Shown piece by piece: positions 51,515-59,844 of a stretch of 64,000 nt of DNA; positions within the stretch are counted from its first letter, which is position 1; every line of letters begins with the position of its first letter. The position numbers were made by a program, and so were the translations under genes. The stretch comes from Chersky-840 sp963811775. Its GTDB lineage: Bacteria; Actinomycetota; Acidimicrobiia; Acidimicrobiales; UBA8190. The DNA lies in contig CAWESO010000010.1 in the NCBI GenBank assembly GCA_963811775.1, forward strand, positions 310,001-374,000. The letters are read 5' to 3'. Below the pieces are notes generated by a model. It was not told the DNA's origin, did not search any database, and saw only the letters and a list, made by a program, of their open reading frames with translations.

Positions 51515-52620
51515 AGGTCCTTGTCACGGGAGGTGCAGGGTTCATCGGCACCCACACCTGTGAGCGGCTCCTGTCCATCGGGCACGACGTGGTGGTGCTC
51601 GACGCTCTGACGCCCCCGGTCCACCAGGGCCCCCCGACCCATTTGAGCTCGGATGTCGAGTTCTACGAGGGTGACGTCCGCAACAGAGAGCTGCTCACGA
51701 ATCTCCTGCGCCGTGTCGACGCCGTCTATCACCTGGCCGCATACCAGGACTACCTCACGGACTTCGCGCGGTTCTCGGACGTCAACGTAGTCTCAACCGC
51801 TCTGCTCTTCGAGATCATCGTCGCCGAACACCTCGACTTGGCGCGGATCATCGTGGCCTCTTCGCAATCCGCCATGGGCGAGGGTCTCTACGAGTGCTCG
51901 CTACACGGCGAGCAGCTCCCAGGGATGCGACCGGAGCATGACCTGGCGGCGGGCCAGTGGGACATCCGCTGTTCGGAGTGCGGTGGACCACTGCAGTTGC
52001 GGACCACACCCGAACGAGTCTCCAATCCGCAAAATGCCTACGGAATGTCGAAGTTGGGCCAGGAGATGGTGGCGGTCAACCTGGGTCGGCGATACGGCGT
52101 ACCCACCGTTGCCCTGCGCTACAGCATCGTGCAGGGGCCGGGCCAGTCCGTCTACAACGCCTACTCCGGAGCGTGCCGCATATTCTGCCTGCACTACCTG
52201 CAGGGCGCGGAACCGGTCCTGTATGAGGATGGCGAGGCTATTCGCGACTATGTGAACATCGAGGACGTTGTCGACGCCAACCTCCTGGTGCTCGACGATG
52301 ACCGGGCCTCTGGACGGGTGTTCAACGTCGGGGGTGGAGAGCCGGTCACGACCCGGGAGTTCGCCGACGTCGTGAGGCGCCAGTACGGATCGGATCGGCC
52401 CGGCAAGGTCACCGGCGAGTACCGCTTTGGAGACACACGGCACATCGTGTCCGACATCGCCGCTCTAAAGGCCTTGGGATGGGAGCCCCGACGCAGCCCC
52501 TCGCATTCAGTCGCGGCCTATGCGGCCTGGCTCGAGGGTATGCCCGGCCTCGACGGCATCCTGGACCAGGCGAACGCCCGGATGCGGGCTCTCGGCGTGG
52601 TGCGGAGGGCAGGCGGGTGA
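51511..52620 (+). CDS. NAD-dependent sugar epimerase/dehydratase with Cys-rich insert
   Basis: A 369-residue extended SDR. The cofactor site is VLVTGGAGFIGTHTCERLLS near residue 4, the catalytic tyrosine and lysine are in NAYGMSKLGQEM (Y177), and ALRYSIVQGPGQ plus FNVGGGEPVTT complete the fold. Between the serine (ASSQSAMGEG) and the tyrosine lies an insert with C129, H132, C154 and C157 that could bind zinc. Similar inserts occur in the dTDP-L-rhamnose 4-epimerase group (remembered family trait). Here the neighbours suggest it converts a GDP- or dTDP-hexose or heptose. It overlaps the preceding and following genes by four bases each. Confidence 0.88.
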   Translation: MKVLVTGGAGFIGTHTCERLLSIGHDVVVLDALTPPVHQGPPTHLSSDVEFYEGDVRNRELLTNLLRRVDAVYHLAAYQDYLTDFARFSDVNVVSTALLFEIIVAEHLDLARIIVASSQSAMGEGLYECSLHGEQLPGMRPEHDLAAGQWDIRCSECGGPLQLRTTPERVSNPQNAYGMSKLGQEMVAVNLGRRYGVPTVALRYSIVQGPGQSVYNAYSGACRIFCLHYLQGAEPVLYEDGEAIRDYVNIEDVVDANLLVLDDDRASGRVFNVGGGEPVTTREFADVVRRQYGSDRPGKVTGEYRFGDTRHIVSDIAALKALGWEPRRSPSHSVAAYAAWLEGMPGLDGILDQANARMRALGVVRRAGG

Positions 52621-53318
52621 AGGCCTTCCTGCTCGCGGCTGGTCTCGGAACCCGGCTGCGACCGATCACCGACCACACCCCGAAGTGCATGTTGGCGATC
52701 GACGGGCGTCCAATGCTCGACATCTGGCTCGACGAGTTCGACCGAGCCGGTGTCGACGAGGTCCTGGTCAACGTGCACTTTCTCGCCGATGTCGTGCGCC
52801 GCCACATCGAGGGACGCAACGGGCCTCCCGACATCCTCACGTTCTTCGAGCCCGAGCTCCTCGGGAGTGCGGGAACCCTCGTTGCCAACCGGGGATGGAT
52901 CGCAGATGAAGAGTTCTTCCTGGCATGCAATGCGGACAACCTCACCGACTTCGACCTCCGCACCTTGATGGAGGCCCACCGCGGCGGCGACACGGTCGCG
53001 ACCCTGGCCCTGTTCCATGCTCCGAACCCCACTGAAGTTGGCATCGTCGAGCTCGATGACAGCGGGCACGTAGTCGGGTTCACGGAGAAGCCGAGCAGGC
53101 CGCACGGCGATTTGGCCAACGCTGGCATCTACGCTTTTCACCCCAGCGTGCTCGATGACGTCGGGGGCGAGCCTCCACTGGACATCGGCTTCGACATGCT
53201 GCCCCACCTGGTAGGCCGGGCTCGGACCGTCGAGATCACGGGGTACTTCCGCGACATCGGCACCGCTGAGGCATACCGTCTCGCCCAAGAGGAGTGGCGT
53301 CCGAGGGTGGCGCCATGA
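52617..53318 (+). CDS. hddC: D-glycero-alpha-D-manno-heptose 1-phosphate guanylyltransferase-type nucleotidyltransferase
   Basis: A 233-residue sugar-nucleotide pyrophosphorylase. It has the signature AFLLAAGLGTRLRPITDHTP with the G-x-G-T-R-x-R motif and the catalytic lysine in PKCMLAIDG, then LGSAGTLVANRG and ACNADNLTDF with the metal-binding aspartates. Length and context with a GHMP heptokinase match HddC, which makes GDP-D-glycero-alpha-D-manno-heptose. The nucleotide preference is inferred. GTG 52617 overlaps the epimerase stop, and its stop overlaps hddA, so the genes are coupled. Confidence 0.85.
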   Translation: MKAFLLAAGLGTRLRPITDHTPKCMLAIDGRPMLDIWLDEFDRAGVDEVLVNVHFLADVVRRHIEGRNGPPDILTFFEPELLGSAGTLVANRGWIADEEFFLACNADNLTDFDLRTLMEAHRGGDTVATLALFHAPNPTEVGIVELDDSGHVVGFTEKPSRPHGDLANAGIYAFHPSVLDDVGGEPPLDIGFDMLPHLVGRARTVEITGYFRDIGTAEAYRLAQEEWRPRVAP

Positions 53319-54304
53319 TCGTCGCTCAGACACCGCTGCGCATCGGGCTGGTGGGTGGGGGCACCGATCTCCCCGGGTACTACCTCGAGCATGGGGGCAG
53401 GGTCCTCAACTGCGCCATCGACAAGTACATCTATGTCATCGTGAAGCAACGCTTCGACGGCGACATCTACGTCAACTACTCGAAGAAGGAGATCGTCTCT
53501 CGGGTCGAGGACCTCGAGCACGAACTCGTCAGAGAAGCAATGCAGATGACCGGTGTCACCGGCGGTGTCGAGATCACCACCCTGGCCGATATCCCTTCTT
53601 CCGGTTCGGGTCTTGGGTCCTCGTCTGCGGTGACCGTCGGGTTGCTGCATGCGCTGTTTGCCTACCGGGGTCGCCATGTGTCGGGCGAGGATCTGGCCGC
53701 ACGGGCGTGCACGATCGAGATCGATCTCTGCGGCAAGCGGATCGGCAAGCAGGACCAGTACATCGCCGCGCTAGGCGGGATCCGCGACATCCGGTTCGGG
53801 CCTGGCGATCAGGTTGTGGCCGAGGAACTTCACCTCCCGGCAGTCGAGCGGCGCGCCCTGCAGGAGCAGATCATGCTGTTCTACACAGGCGTCACCAGGA
53901 GCGCCGACGCCATCCTGCAGGTGCAGAACGACAACATCGGGTGCACGCTCGATCAGCTCCACCTCTTCCGCGACCTGGCCGGGACGGCAGTCCACCGCCT
54001 GAACCAGGGCGATCTGGGCGCCCTGGGGGACGCACTCCGGGAAGGCTGGTTCATCAAGCGCAAACTGGCCACCGGCGTGTCGAACGACCAGATTGACGTC
54101 ATGGTCGACCGAGCCATGGACGCCGGGGCGTCGGGCGCCAAGGTCACGGGGGCCGGTGGTGGTGGTTTCCTGCTCGTGATCTGTCCCGCCGAACGCCAAG
54201 GTGCGGTGCGTCGCAGCCTGGCGGAGATGCTGGAGCTGCCGGTGAGACTCGATCCCTTCGGCTCACGGGTGATGCTCAATATGATGCACGACATCTGGAA
54301 CTGA
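53315..54304 (+). CDS. hddA: D-glycero-alpha-D-manno-heptose 7-phosphate kinase (GHMP kinase)
   Basis: A 329-residue sugar kinase of the GHMP superfamily. It begins MIVAQTPLRIGLVGGGTDLP, carries the ATP loop PSSGSGLGSSSAVTVGLLHA (residues 94-113) and ends with GAKVTGAGGGGFLLVICPAE, the third GHMP motif. The conserved GGTDLP start is typical of HddA, which phosphorylates C1 of the heptose 7-phosphate. With GmhA, GmhB and HddC it completes the GDP-heptose pathway. ATG 53315 overlaps the hddC stop. A gap of about 300 bases follows before the sugar transferase gene. Confidence 0.9.
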   Translation: MIVAQTPLRIGLVGGGTDLPGYYLEHGGRVLNCAIDKYIYVIVKQRFDGDIYVNYSKKEIVSRVEDLEHELVREAMQMTGVTGGVEITTLADIPSSGSGLGSSSAVTVGLLHALFAYRGRHVSGEDLAARACTIEIDLCGKRIGKQDQYIAALGGIRDIRFGPGDQVVAEELHLPAVERRALQEQIMLFYTGVTRSADAILQVQNDNIGCTLDQLHLFRDLAGTAVHRLNQGDLGALGDALREGWFIKRKLATGVSNDQIDVMVDRAMDAGASGAKVTGAGGGGFLLVICPAERQGAVRRSLAEMLELPVRLDPFGSRVMLNMMHDIWN

Positions 54305-54609
54305 GGCGCCACGCCGTGACCCACGATGGCACGATCTCCCCGAGGAACGAGTCCCCCCGGCCCACGTTCCCACGTCGGTTTATGCCGAGAGCTGGTCCTG
54401 GGTGTCTAGGTTGTCGTTCTTGTGGTGAACCGGCCACAAAGCGTGTCAGAAAAGGGGAATGCGCAGGTGGCGCGTATCACGGAGGCGCGGACTCCGCTCT
54501 CATATCTGATCCCTCTAACCGCAGCGGGGATCCGGTTGAGCGCGTGCGGTGAGGTGTGTGGCGTGGCATCGACGAAGCGCATCCTGCCGGAAAACCCGGG
54601 ACGAGCAAC
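54305..54609. other. Intergenic region before the initiating sugar transferase
   Basis: About 300 bases with no gene. TTGTGG at 54420-54425 and CCACAA at 54434-54439 form an inverted repeat in an AT-richer segment (54405-54470) that probably holds the promoter for the second half of the locus. No terminator for hddA was clear. Confidence 0.4.
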
Positions 54610-56112
54610 ATGAGCGCGGTCTCCAACGGGACCGCCCCAACCACTGTTGAGGGTCCGCCCCGCCATGCAGTCCAAGCCCCCGACCCCTCCGGGCCTGTCC
54701 GCCGGCGCGTCGGGGGGAATTCGAGCACGCCGCGCCGATACCTCCTGATCAGTGACGTGATGGCCCTGGGGGTCGCCTGGACGTCGCCGGCTCTCTTCTC
54801 CAATGCGGTGGACTGGGACCGCCGCCTCTTGTGTTCAGCCGCGGCCGTCGTCGTCACTCTCTTGACCATGCACCGCGCCGGGCTGTACCGGGCCCGGATG
54901 TGCGCACTGCGGTCCACTGAAGTGGCGAGGACGATCGCCGCCTCGGTGCTTGGAGCGACGGTGTTTGCCGCGGGCGAATGGCTGGCCGGTGCGATGTCAG
55001 CTTGGCCGGCGTTCGAAGGGGCAGGGGCAGCCTCGGTGGCGGTCCTCGTCGTCCGGTGGCACTTCGGTCGGTGGTTGAAAGCAAGACGTTCGGAGGGCCG
55101 GTTCCTGCGCACCGTGGTACTCGTCGGCACCAACGACGACGGGGCTGCCTTGTGGAGCATGCTCAGCGACGAGCCCGAACTTGGATACCGCGTCGGTGCG
55201 GTGGTGGGCCCCCACGCCTTTGCCGAGCCATGGCATGCGGTGGCCGGCTGCACCGAGATAGGTCGATTGGAAGATGTGGCGGGGCGAGCCGGTGCCACCG
55301 GTGTCATGGTGATTGCGAGCGCGTTGGGAGCCCACGACAGCTCCGAAGTGGTGAGCAGGGCCCTGAGAGCTGGTCTCCATGTGCAGGTATGGCCCGGCTT
55401 CGGCGGGCTGTCGAGCAATCGCATTCGGATGGCGCCGATATCGGGTGTCCCGATGCTCTCGGTCGAGCCCCAGGACAGTGTCAGATGGCGGATGATCGTC
55501 AAGCGGGCGATGGACGTGACGCTGACCTTTGCCCTGTGTCCATTCGTGGCGCCGGTGTTGATCGTCGCCGCGATCTGGATCAAGCTCGAGGATCGGGGTC
55601 CCGTCATCCATCGACACTCGGTCGTCGGCCGCTTCGGCGTTCCGATAGTAGTGCTGAAGCTGCGCACCATGGTCCCCAACGCTGAGCAGATGATCGCTCA
55701 TGTCGCCGCGCTCAACGAAAGGACGGGTGGCCCACTGTTCAAGGCCACCCACGATCCCCGTGTCACGCGAATCGGGCGGGTGCTACGCGCCACCAGCATC
55801 GACGAGCTCCCGCAGCTGTGGAACGTGCTCAACGGCACCATGAGTCTGGTCGGGCCGCGGTTCGCCCTCCCCTACGAGGTGGAACAGTTCGACGAAGAGC
55901 TCCGTCGCCGCCACGAGATGCGCCCCGGCATCACCGGCCTGTGGCAAAGCGAGGCCCGTGACAACCCCTCGTTCAGCGTCTATCGGCGTCTCGACCTCTT
56001 CTACGTCGACAACTGGAACCTGCTCATGGATCTGGGAATCCTCGTCAACACCGCCCACGCCATCGGTGTTCGGCTCGTGCGGACCGTCCGGGCACGGCCC
56101 TCGACCCCGTGA
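54610..56112 (+). CDS. Polyprenyl glycosylphosphotransferase (initiating sugar transferase, WbaP/CpsE type)
   Basis: A 500-residue membrane enzyme that starts polysaccharide assembly by putting the first sugar phosphate on undecaprenyl phosphate. The N-terminal half has four predicted helices and a CoA-binding-like domain (VVLVGTNDDGAALWSMLSD). The catalytic domain starts near KRAMDVTLTFALCPFVAPVL, a membrane re-entrant helix, and has VVLKLRTMVPNAE, RVTRIGRVLRATSIDELPQL followed by WNVLNGTMSLVGPR, and MRPGITGLWQ. All are bacterial sugar transferase signatures. ATG 54610 is the most likely start. It is the first gene of the second group in the locus, before a glycosyltransferase gene. Confidence 0.92.
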   Translation: MSAVSNGTAPTTVEGPPRHAVQAPDPSGPVRRRVGGNSSTPRRYLLISDVMALGVAWTSPALFSNAVDWDRRLLCSAAAVVVTLLTMHRAGLYRARMCALRSTEVARTIAASVLGATVFAAGEWLAGAMSAWPAFEGAGAASVAVLVVRWHFGRWLKARRSEGRFLRTVVLVGTNDDGAALWSMLSDEPELGYRVGAVVGPHAFAEPWHAVAGCTEIGRLEDVAGRAGATGVMVIASALGAHDSSEVVSRALRAGLHVQVWPGFGGLSSNRIRMAPISGVPMLSVEPQDSVRWRMIVKRAMDVTLTFALCPFVAPVLIVAAIWIKLEDRGPVIHRHSVVGRFGVPIVVLKLRTMVPNAEQMIAHVAALNERTGGPLFKATHDPRVTRIGRVLRATSIDELPQLWNVLNGTMSLVGPRFALPYEVEQFDEELRRRHEMRPGITGLWQSEARDNPSFSVYRRLDLFYVDNWNLLMDLGILVNTAHAIGVRLVRTVRARPSTP

Positions 56113-56334
56113 CGACAACCCGACGTCGCTGTCGAGCAGGACCTGTCGGGCGGGCCGACGCTCGCTCAGAACCCGAGGTGGCCACGAGCGATCAGCTGTG
56201 AGCCCCCCGCCGACGAGACCCGGATTTGTCGGGCCGGGATGTCCCAAAACCCCAGGTGACGGTGTATCTGGCCGGCACGAGACGCGCTCCACAAGGTGAA
56301 AGGGCTGTCGCCCCAACATGGACGCGAGGCGGGT

Positions 56335-57570
56335 ATGAAGCAAGGACATCGAGGGAGGGTCCTCATCATCGTGCAGAACCTCCCGGTGCCCTTCGACCGG
56401 CGCGTCTGGTTGGAGTGCGGGACATTGACCGGCGCTGGCTATCAGGTGGCGGTGGTGTGTCCCAAGGGCCCCGGGGACCCGTCGTACGCCGTGATTGCCG
56501 GTGTCGAGCTCTACAAGTACCGGCCCTATGCCCCGGGCGGTTCAAAGCTGTCATTCGTGGCCGAGTACCTGTACTCGTTTGTGGCCACTCTGTGGCTCAC
56601 CATCAAGGCGGCTCGACACGGGCGGTTCGATGCGATCCAGAGCTGCAACCCACCCGACATCTTCTGGCCCATCGGGGTCATGTTTCGCGTCGTTCACGGG
56701 TCACGGTTCGTCTTCGACCACCACGACCTGTGCCCCGAGACCTACAGAGTCCGTTTTCCCGGTGGCCCCCCGTTCATCCACAAGGCACTCCTCTTCCTGG
56801 AACGCCTCACGGTCCGTTGCGCCGATCACGTCGTCTCCACCAACGACTCCTACCGGGCAATTGCCATCGAACGCGACGGGGCCACCCCCGAGCGCGTCAC
56901 CGTGGTACGCACCGGCCCTGATCCCGAGCGCCTCAAGCCCATAGCGCCTGACCCCCGCCTGAAAAACGGGCGTGAGCACCTCGTGGCCTACATAGGGGTG
57001 ATGGGGCCGCAGGACGGGGTGGACATCGTCCTCGAGGTGGCGAACGTCATCGTGAACGAACAGGGCCGACGCGATATCGGTTTCGTCCTGATCGGTTCGG
57101 GTGACTCCTTCGAGAAGATGGTCGCCATGCGCGACCGGTTGGGCCTCGGCCCGTTCGTCGAGTTCACCGGCAGGGTGCCCGACGACACTGTCGCTGCCAT
57201 CCTGTCGAGCGCCGACATCGGGATCTCCCCAGACCCGAAGAACTCGCTGAACGAGTTCTGCACGATGAACAAGACCATGGAGTACATGGCCTTCGGCATG
57301 CCCGTCGTCGCCTTTGACCTGCAAGAAACGCGAGTCTCGGCCGGCGAGGCGGCGCTGTATGCCACCCCGAACGACGTGCACGATCTCACCCGCGTTCTCG
57401 TCGACCTCATCGATGATGAGCCCCGACGTCGTTCGATGGCAGCGGCGGGGCGCACCCGAGTGCAGCGAGAACTCGCCTGGGCCTATCAGGCCGGACGCTA
57501 CCTGGGCGTCTACGAGGATCTCGTCGGGACCGATTCCGCCCGGGGGCTCCAGGCCGCCCCGGGTGCCTGA
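56335..57570 (+). CDS. Glycosyltransferase family 4 protein
   Basis: A GT-B glycosyltransferase of about 411 residues. The N-terminal domain starts VLIIVQNLPVPFDRRVWLEC, a form seen in capsule glycosyltransferases, and includes VFDHHDLCPETYRVRFPGG. The C-terminal domain has VAYIGVMGPQDGVDIVLEV, VEFTGRVPDDTVAAILSSAD and FCTMNKTMEYMAFGMPVVAF with the E-x7 sugar-nucleotide contact region. ATG 56335 is preferred over GTG 56296. It most likely extends the lipid-linked oligosaccharide begun by the upstream transferase. The next gene starts about 15 bases after its stop. Confidence 0.9.
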   Translation: MKQGHRGRVLIIVQNLPVPFDRRVWLECGTLTGAGYQVAVVCPKGPGDPSYAVIAGVELYKYRPYAPGGSKLSFVAEYLYSFVATLWLTIKAARHGRFDAIQSCNPPDIFWPIGVMFRVVHGSRFVFDHHDLCPETYRVRFPGGPPFIHKALLFLERLTVRCADHVVSTNDSYRAIAIERDGATPERVTVVRTGPDPERLKPIAPDPRLKNGREHLVAYIGVMGPQDGVDIVLEVANVIVNEQGRRDIGFVLIGSGDSFEKMVAMRDRLGLGPFVEFTGRVPDDTVAAILSSADIGISPDPKNSLNEFCTMNKTMEYMAFGMPVVAFDLQETRVSAGEAALYATPNDVHDLTRVLVDLIDDEPRRRSMAAAGRTRVQRELAWAYQAGRYLGVYEDLVGTDSARGLQAAPGA

Positions 57571-57585
57571 GGACTGGTGGATGGC

Positions 57586-59844
57586 ATGAAGCAAGTGGCG
57601 CAGAACTACCGCTCCGGCGAATTAGCCGTGCTGGAGGTGCCCCCTCCCGCCTGTGGGCCGGGCGGGGTCTTGGTGCGCTCGTTGTACTCGCTTATCTCGA
57701 CCGGTACGGAGCTGATGAAGGTTGGCGAGTCGAAGATGTCGTTGGTCAGCAAGGCGAGAGCGCGGCCCGACCAGGTGAAGAAAGTGCTCGACACCGCTTA
57801 CCAACAGGGGCCGCTGACCGCTTACAAGAAAGCAATGAATCGCCTCGACGCCTACACGCCCCTGGGCTACTCGCTGGCGGGGGTCGTGGTCGAGGTGGGA
57901 GCGGGCGCCGAGGAATTCTCACGGGGCCAGGTCGTGGCCTGCGCGGGCAACGAGTTTGCTTTCCATGCCGAGCTCAACTGGGTGCCGAGGAACCTGTGCG
58001 TGGCGGTGCCCGATGCCGTTGATCCCCGCTTCGCCGCCTTCGCCACCGTGGGAGCCATCGCTCTGCAGGGGGTGCGGCAGGCTGACGCCGGGATCGGTGA
58101 CGCCGCGTGCGTCATCGGGCTGGGACTGGTGGGTCAACTGGTGGTGCGCCTGCTCGTCGCCTCGGGGGTGCAAGTGGTCGGGCTCGACGTCGTGGCCGAG
58201 CGCTGCGCGTTGGCGGAGAAGGCGGGCGCGGTGCTGTGTGCCGCCCCCGACGACGAAGGGCTGGCCGCAGTCGAGAGTGCACTCGCACGAATCTCGGGAG
58301 GGCTAGGGGCCGACCGCGTATTCTTGGTTTCCGGGGGGTCTTCCAATGCTCCGGTCGAGGTGGCGGCACGGTTGGCACACGATCGGGCCACGGTCGTTGA
58401 CATCGGCAAGGGCAAACTCGATCTGCCGTGGACGGCCTACTACGAGAAGGAGCTCGATGTTCGGTTCTCGCGTTCGTACGGACCCGGACGCTACGACCCC
58501 CAATACGAAGTGCAAGGGGTCGACTATCCTGCCGGGTACGTCCGCTGGACCGAGCGACGCAACCTGGCCTGTTTCGTGGACCTGATTGCCAGAGGTGAGA
58601 TCGATCTCGAGCCGCTCGTGGCGGCCACGTTCCCCCTCACCGAAGCCGTCGAGGTCTATGAGCGGCTCCGTGCGGGCGCCTTGTCCGGTGTCGGCTTCCT
58701 CTTCGAATACCCCGAGTTCGACAGCTCGGTCCCGGCCGAGGCAGCGGTCGTCGATGCCGGCAGGGTCCAACGGCTCGAAGCGGGGGTGGCCCTCGGCGCA
58801 GCCGGAGCAGTTCGGGGCCTCCCACGCTCGTCGAAGCCGTTGCGGCTCGGGTTCATCGGCGCCGGGAACTATGCGAAGTCCATGCTCCTTCCCCATCTCG
58901 CCGGTCGGTCCGACATCGAGCTCAGTCGCGTGGCCACCCTCGGATCCCTCTCCGCCGTCAACGCCAAGCGCAAGTTCGGGTTCGAAACGGTGGGCACAGA
59001 TGCCGAGGCGGTGTTGACCGACGATTCCATCGACGCCGTGTTCATCGTCACTCGGCACAGCTCGCACGCCGCATTCGCGTCCAGGGCGCTCGAAGCGGGC
59101 AAGGCGGTGTTCGTCGAGAAGCCCCTAGCCCTCGACCTCGCCCAGCTCGACCAGCTGTTGGCGACCGTCGACGCCACCGGTAACGACCGGCTCATGGTCG
59201 GTTTCAACCGCCGTTTCGCGCCCATGTTCGTCGCAATGCGGGCGCACTTCGGTCGCTGCACCGAGCCGATCGTCGTCCGCTACCTCGTCAACGCCGGTCC
59301 CCTGGCCGCGGACAGCTGGTACCGGAACGAGGAGACCGAAGGGTCGCGCTTCACCGGCGAAGGTGGGCACTTCGTCGACACATTGAGTTGGTGGATCGGC
59401 AGCGAGCCCGTCGAGGTCACCGCCGAGTGTGCGGGCGGCCGCGACGATCTCCAGGTGACCCTGCGTTACGAGGACGGATCGCTGGGCACGATCACCTATT
59501 TGGTCAACGGCCACTCCCGCTTTCCCAAGGAGACGTTCGAGGCCTTCAGTGGTGGACGATCCGCTCGTCTCGACAACTTCCGGCGAGCGTCGGTATGGGC
59601 TGGCCGGCGACGGATGACCGACCGGTCCTGGAGCTCACCGGACAAAGGTCAGCGCAGCGAATTGAACGCGTTCTTGGACGCGGTGCGCAGGGGGGCGCCC
59701 ATGCCCATCGCCCTCGGCTCGCTGGTCGCCACGACCCGGGCCACGCTCGGCGCCGCCGCCAGCCTCACGAGCCGGACGGTTCAACCGATGTCGGAGTTGA
59801 GGGCGCGATCCCGAGAACACGTCACGACAACCGACGGCCCGTGA
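57586..59844 (+). CDS. Two-domain oxidoreductase (Zn-type alcohol dehydrogenase fused to Gfo/Idh/MocA)
   Basis: A 752-residue fusion. Residues 1-365 resemble a zinc-type medium-chain dehydrogenase (LYSLISTGTELMKVGESKMS, AGVVVEVGAGAEEFSRGQVV, the NAD fold ACVIGLGLVGQLVVRLLVAS), but the classical catalytic zinc ligands are not obvious. From residue 419 a Gfo/Idh/MocA domain follows (LGFIGAGNYAKSMLLPHL, then VFVEKPLALDLAQL and GGHFVDTLSWWIG). Such bi-domain proteins are typical beside heparinase-like genes in polysaccharide loci, probably for sugar-acid or amino-sugar formation. ATG 57586 or GTG 57577 is the start. The stop overlaps the next gene by four bases. Confidence 0.9.
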   Translation: MKQVAQNYRSGELAVLEVPPPACGPGGVLVRSLYSLISTGTELMKVGESKMSLVSKARARPDQVKKVLDTAYQQGPLTAYKKAMNRLDAYTPLGYSLAGVVVEVGAGAEEFSRGQVVACAGNEFAFHAELNWVPRNLCVAVPDAVDPRFAAFATVGAIALQGVRQADAGIGDAACVIGLGLVGQLVVRLLVASGVQVVGLDVVAERCALAEKAGAVLCAAPDDEGLAAVESALARISGGLGADRVFLVSGGSSNAPVEVAARLAHDRATVVDIGKGKLDLPWTAYYEKELDVRFSRSYGPGRYDPQYEVQGVDYPAGYVRWTERRNLACFVDLIARGEIDLEPLVAATFPLTEAVEVYERLRAGALSGVGFLFEYPEFDSSVPAEAAVVDAGRVQRLEAGVALGAAGAVRGLPRSSKPLRLGFIGAGNYAKSMLLPHLAGRSDIELSRVATLGSLSAVNAKRKFGFETVGTDAEAVLTDDSIDAVFIVTRHSSHAAFASRALEAGKAVFVEKPLALDLAQLDQLLATVDATGNDRLMVGFNRRFAPMFVAMRAHFGRCTEPIVVRYLVNAGPLAADSWYRNEETEGSRFTGEGGHFVDTLSWWIGSEPVEVTAECAGGRDDLQVTLRYEDGSLGTITYLVNGHSRFPKETFEAFSGGRSARLDNFRRASVWAGRRRMTDRSWSSPDKGQRSELNAFLDAVRRGAPMPIALGSLVATTRATLGAAASLTSRTVQPMSELRARSREHVTTTDGP

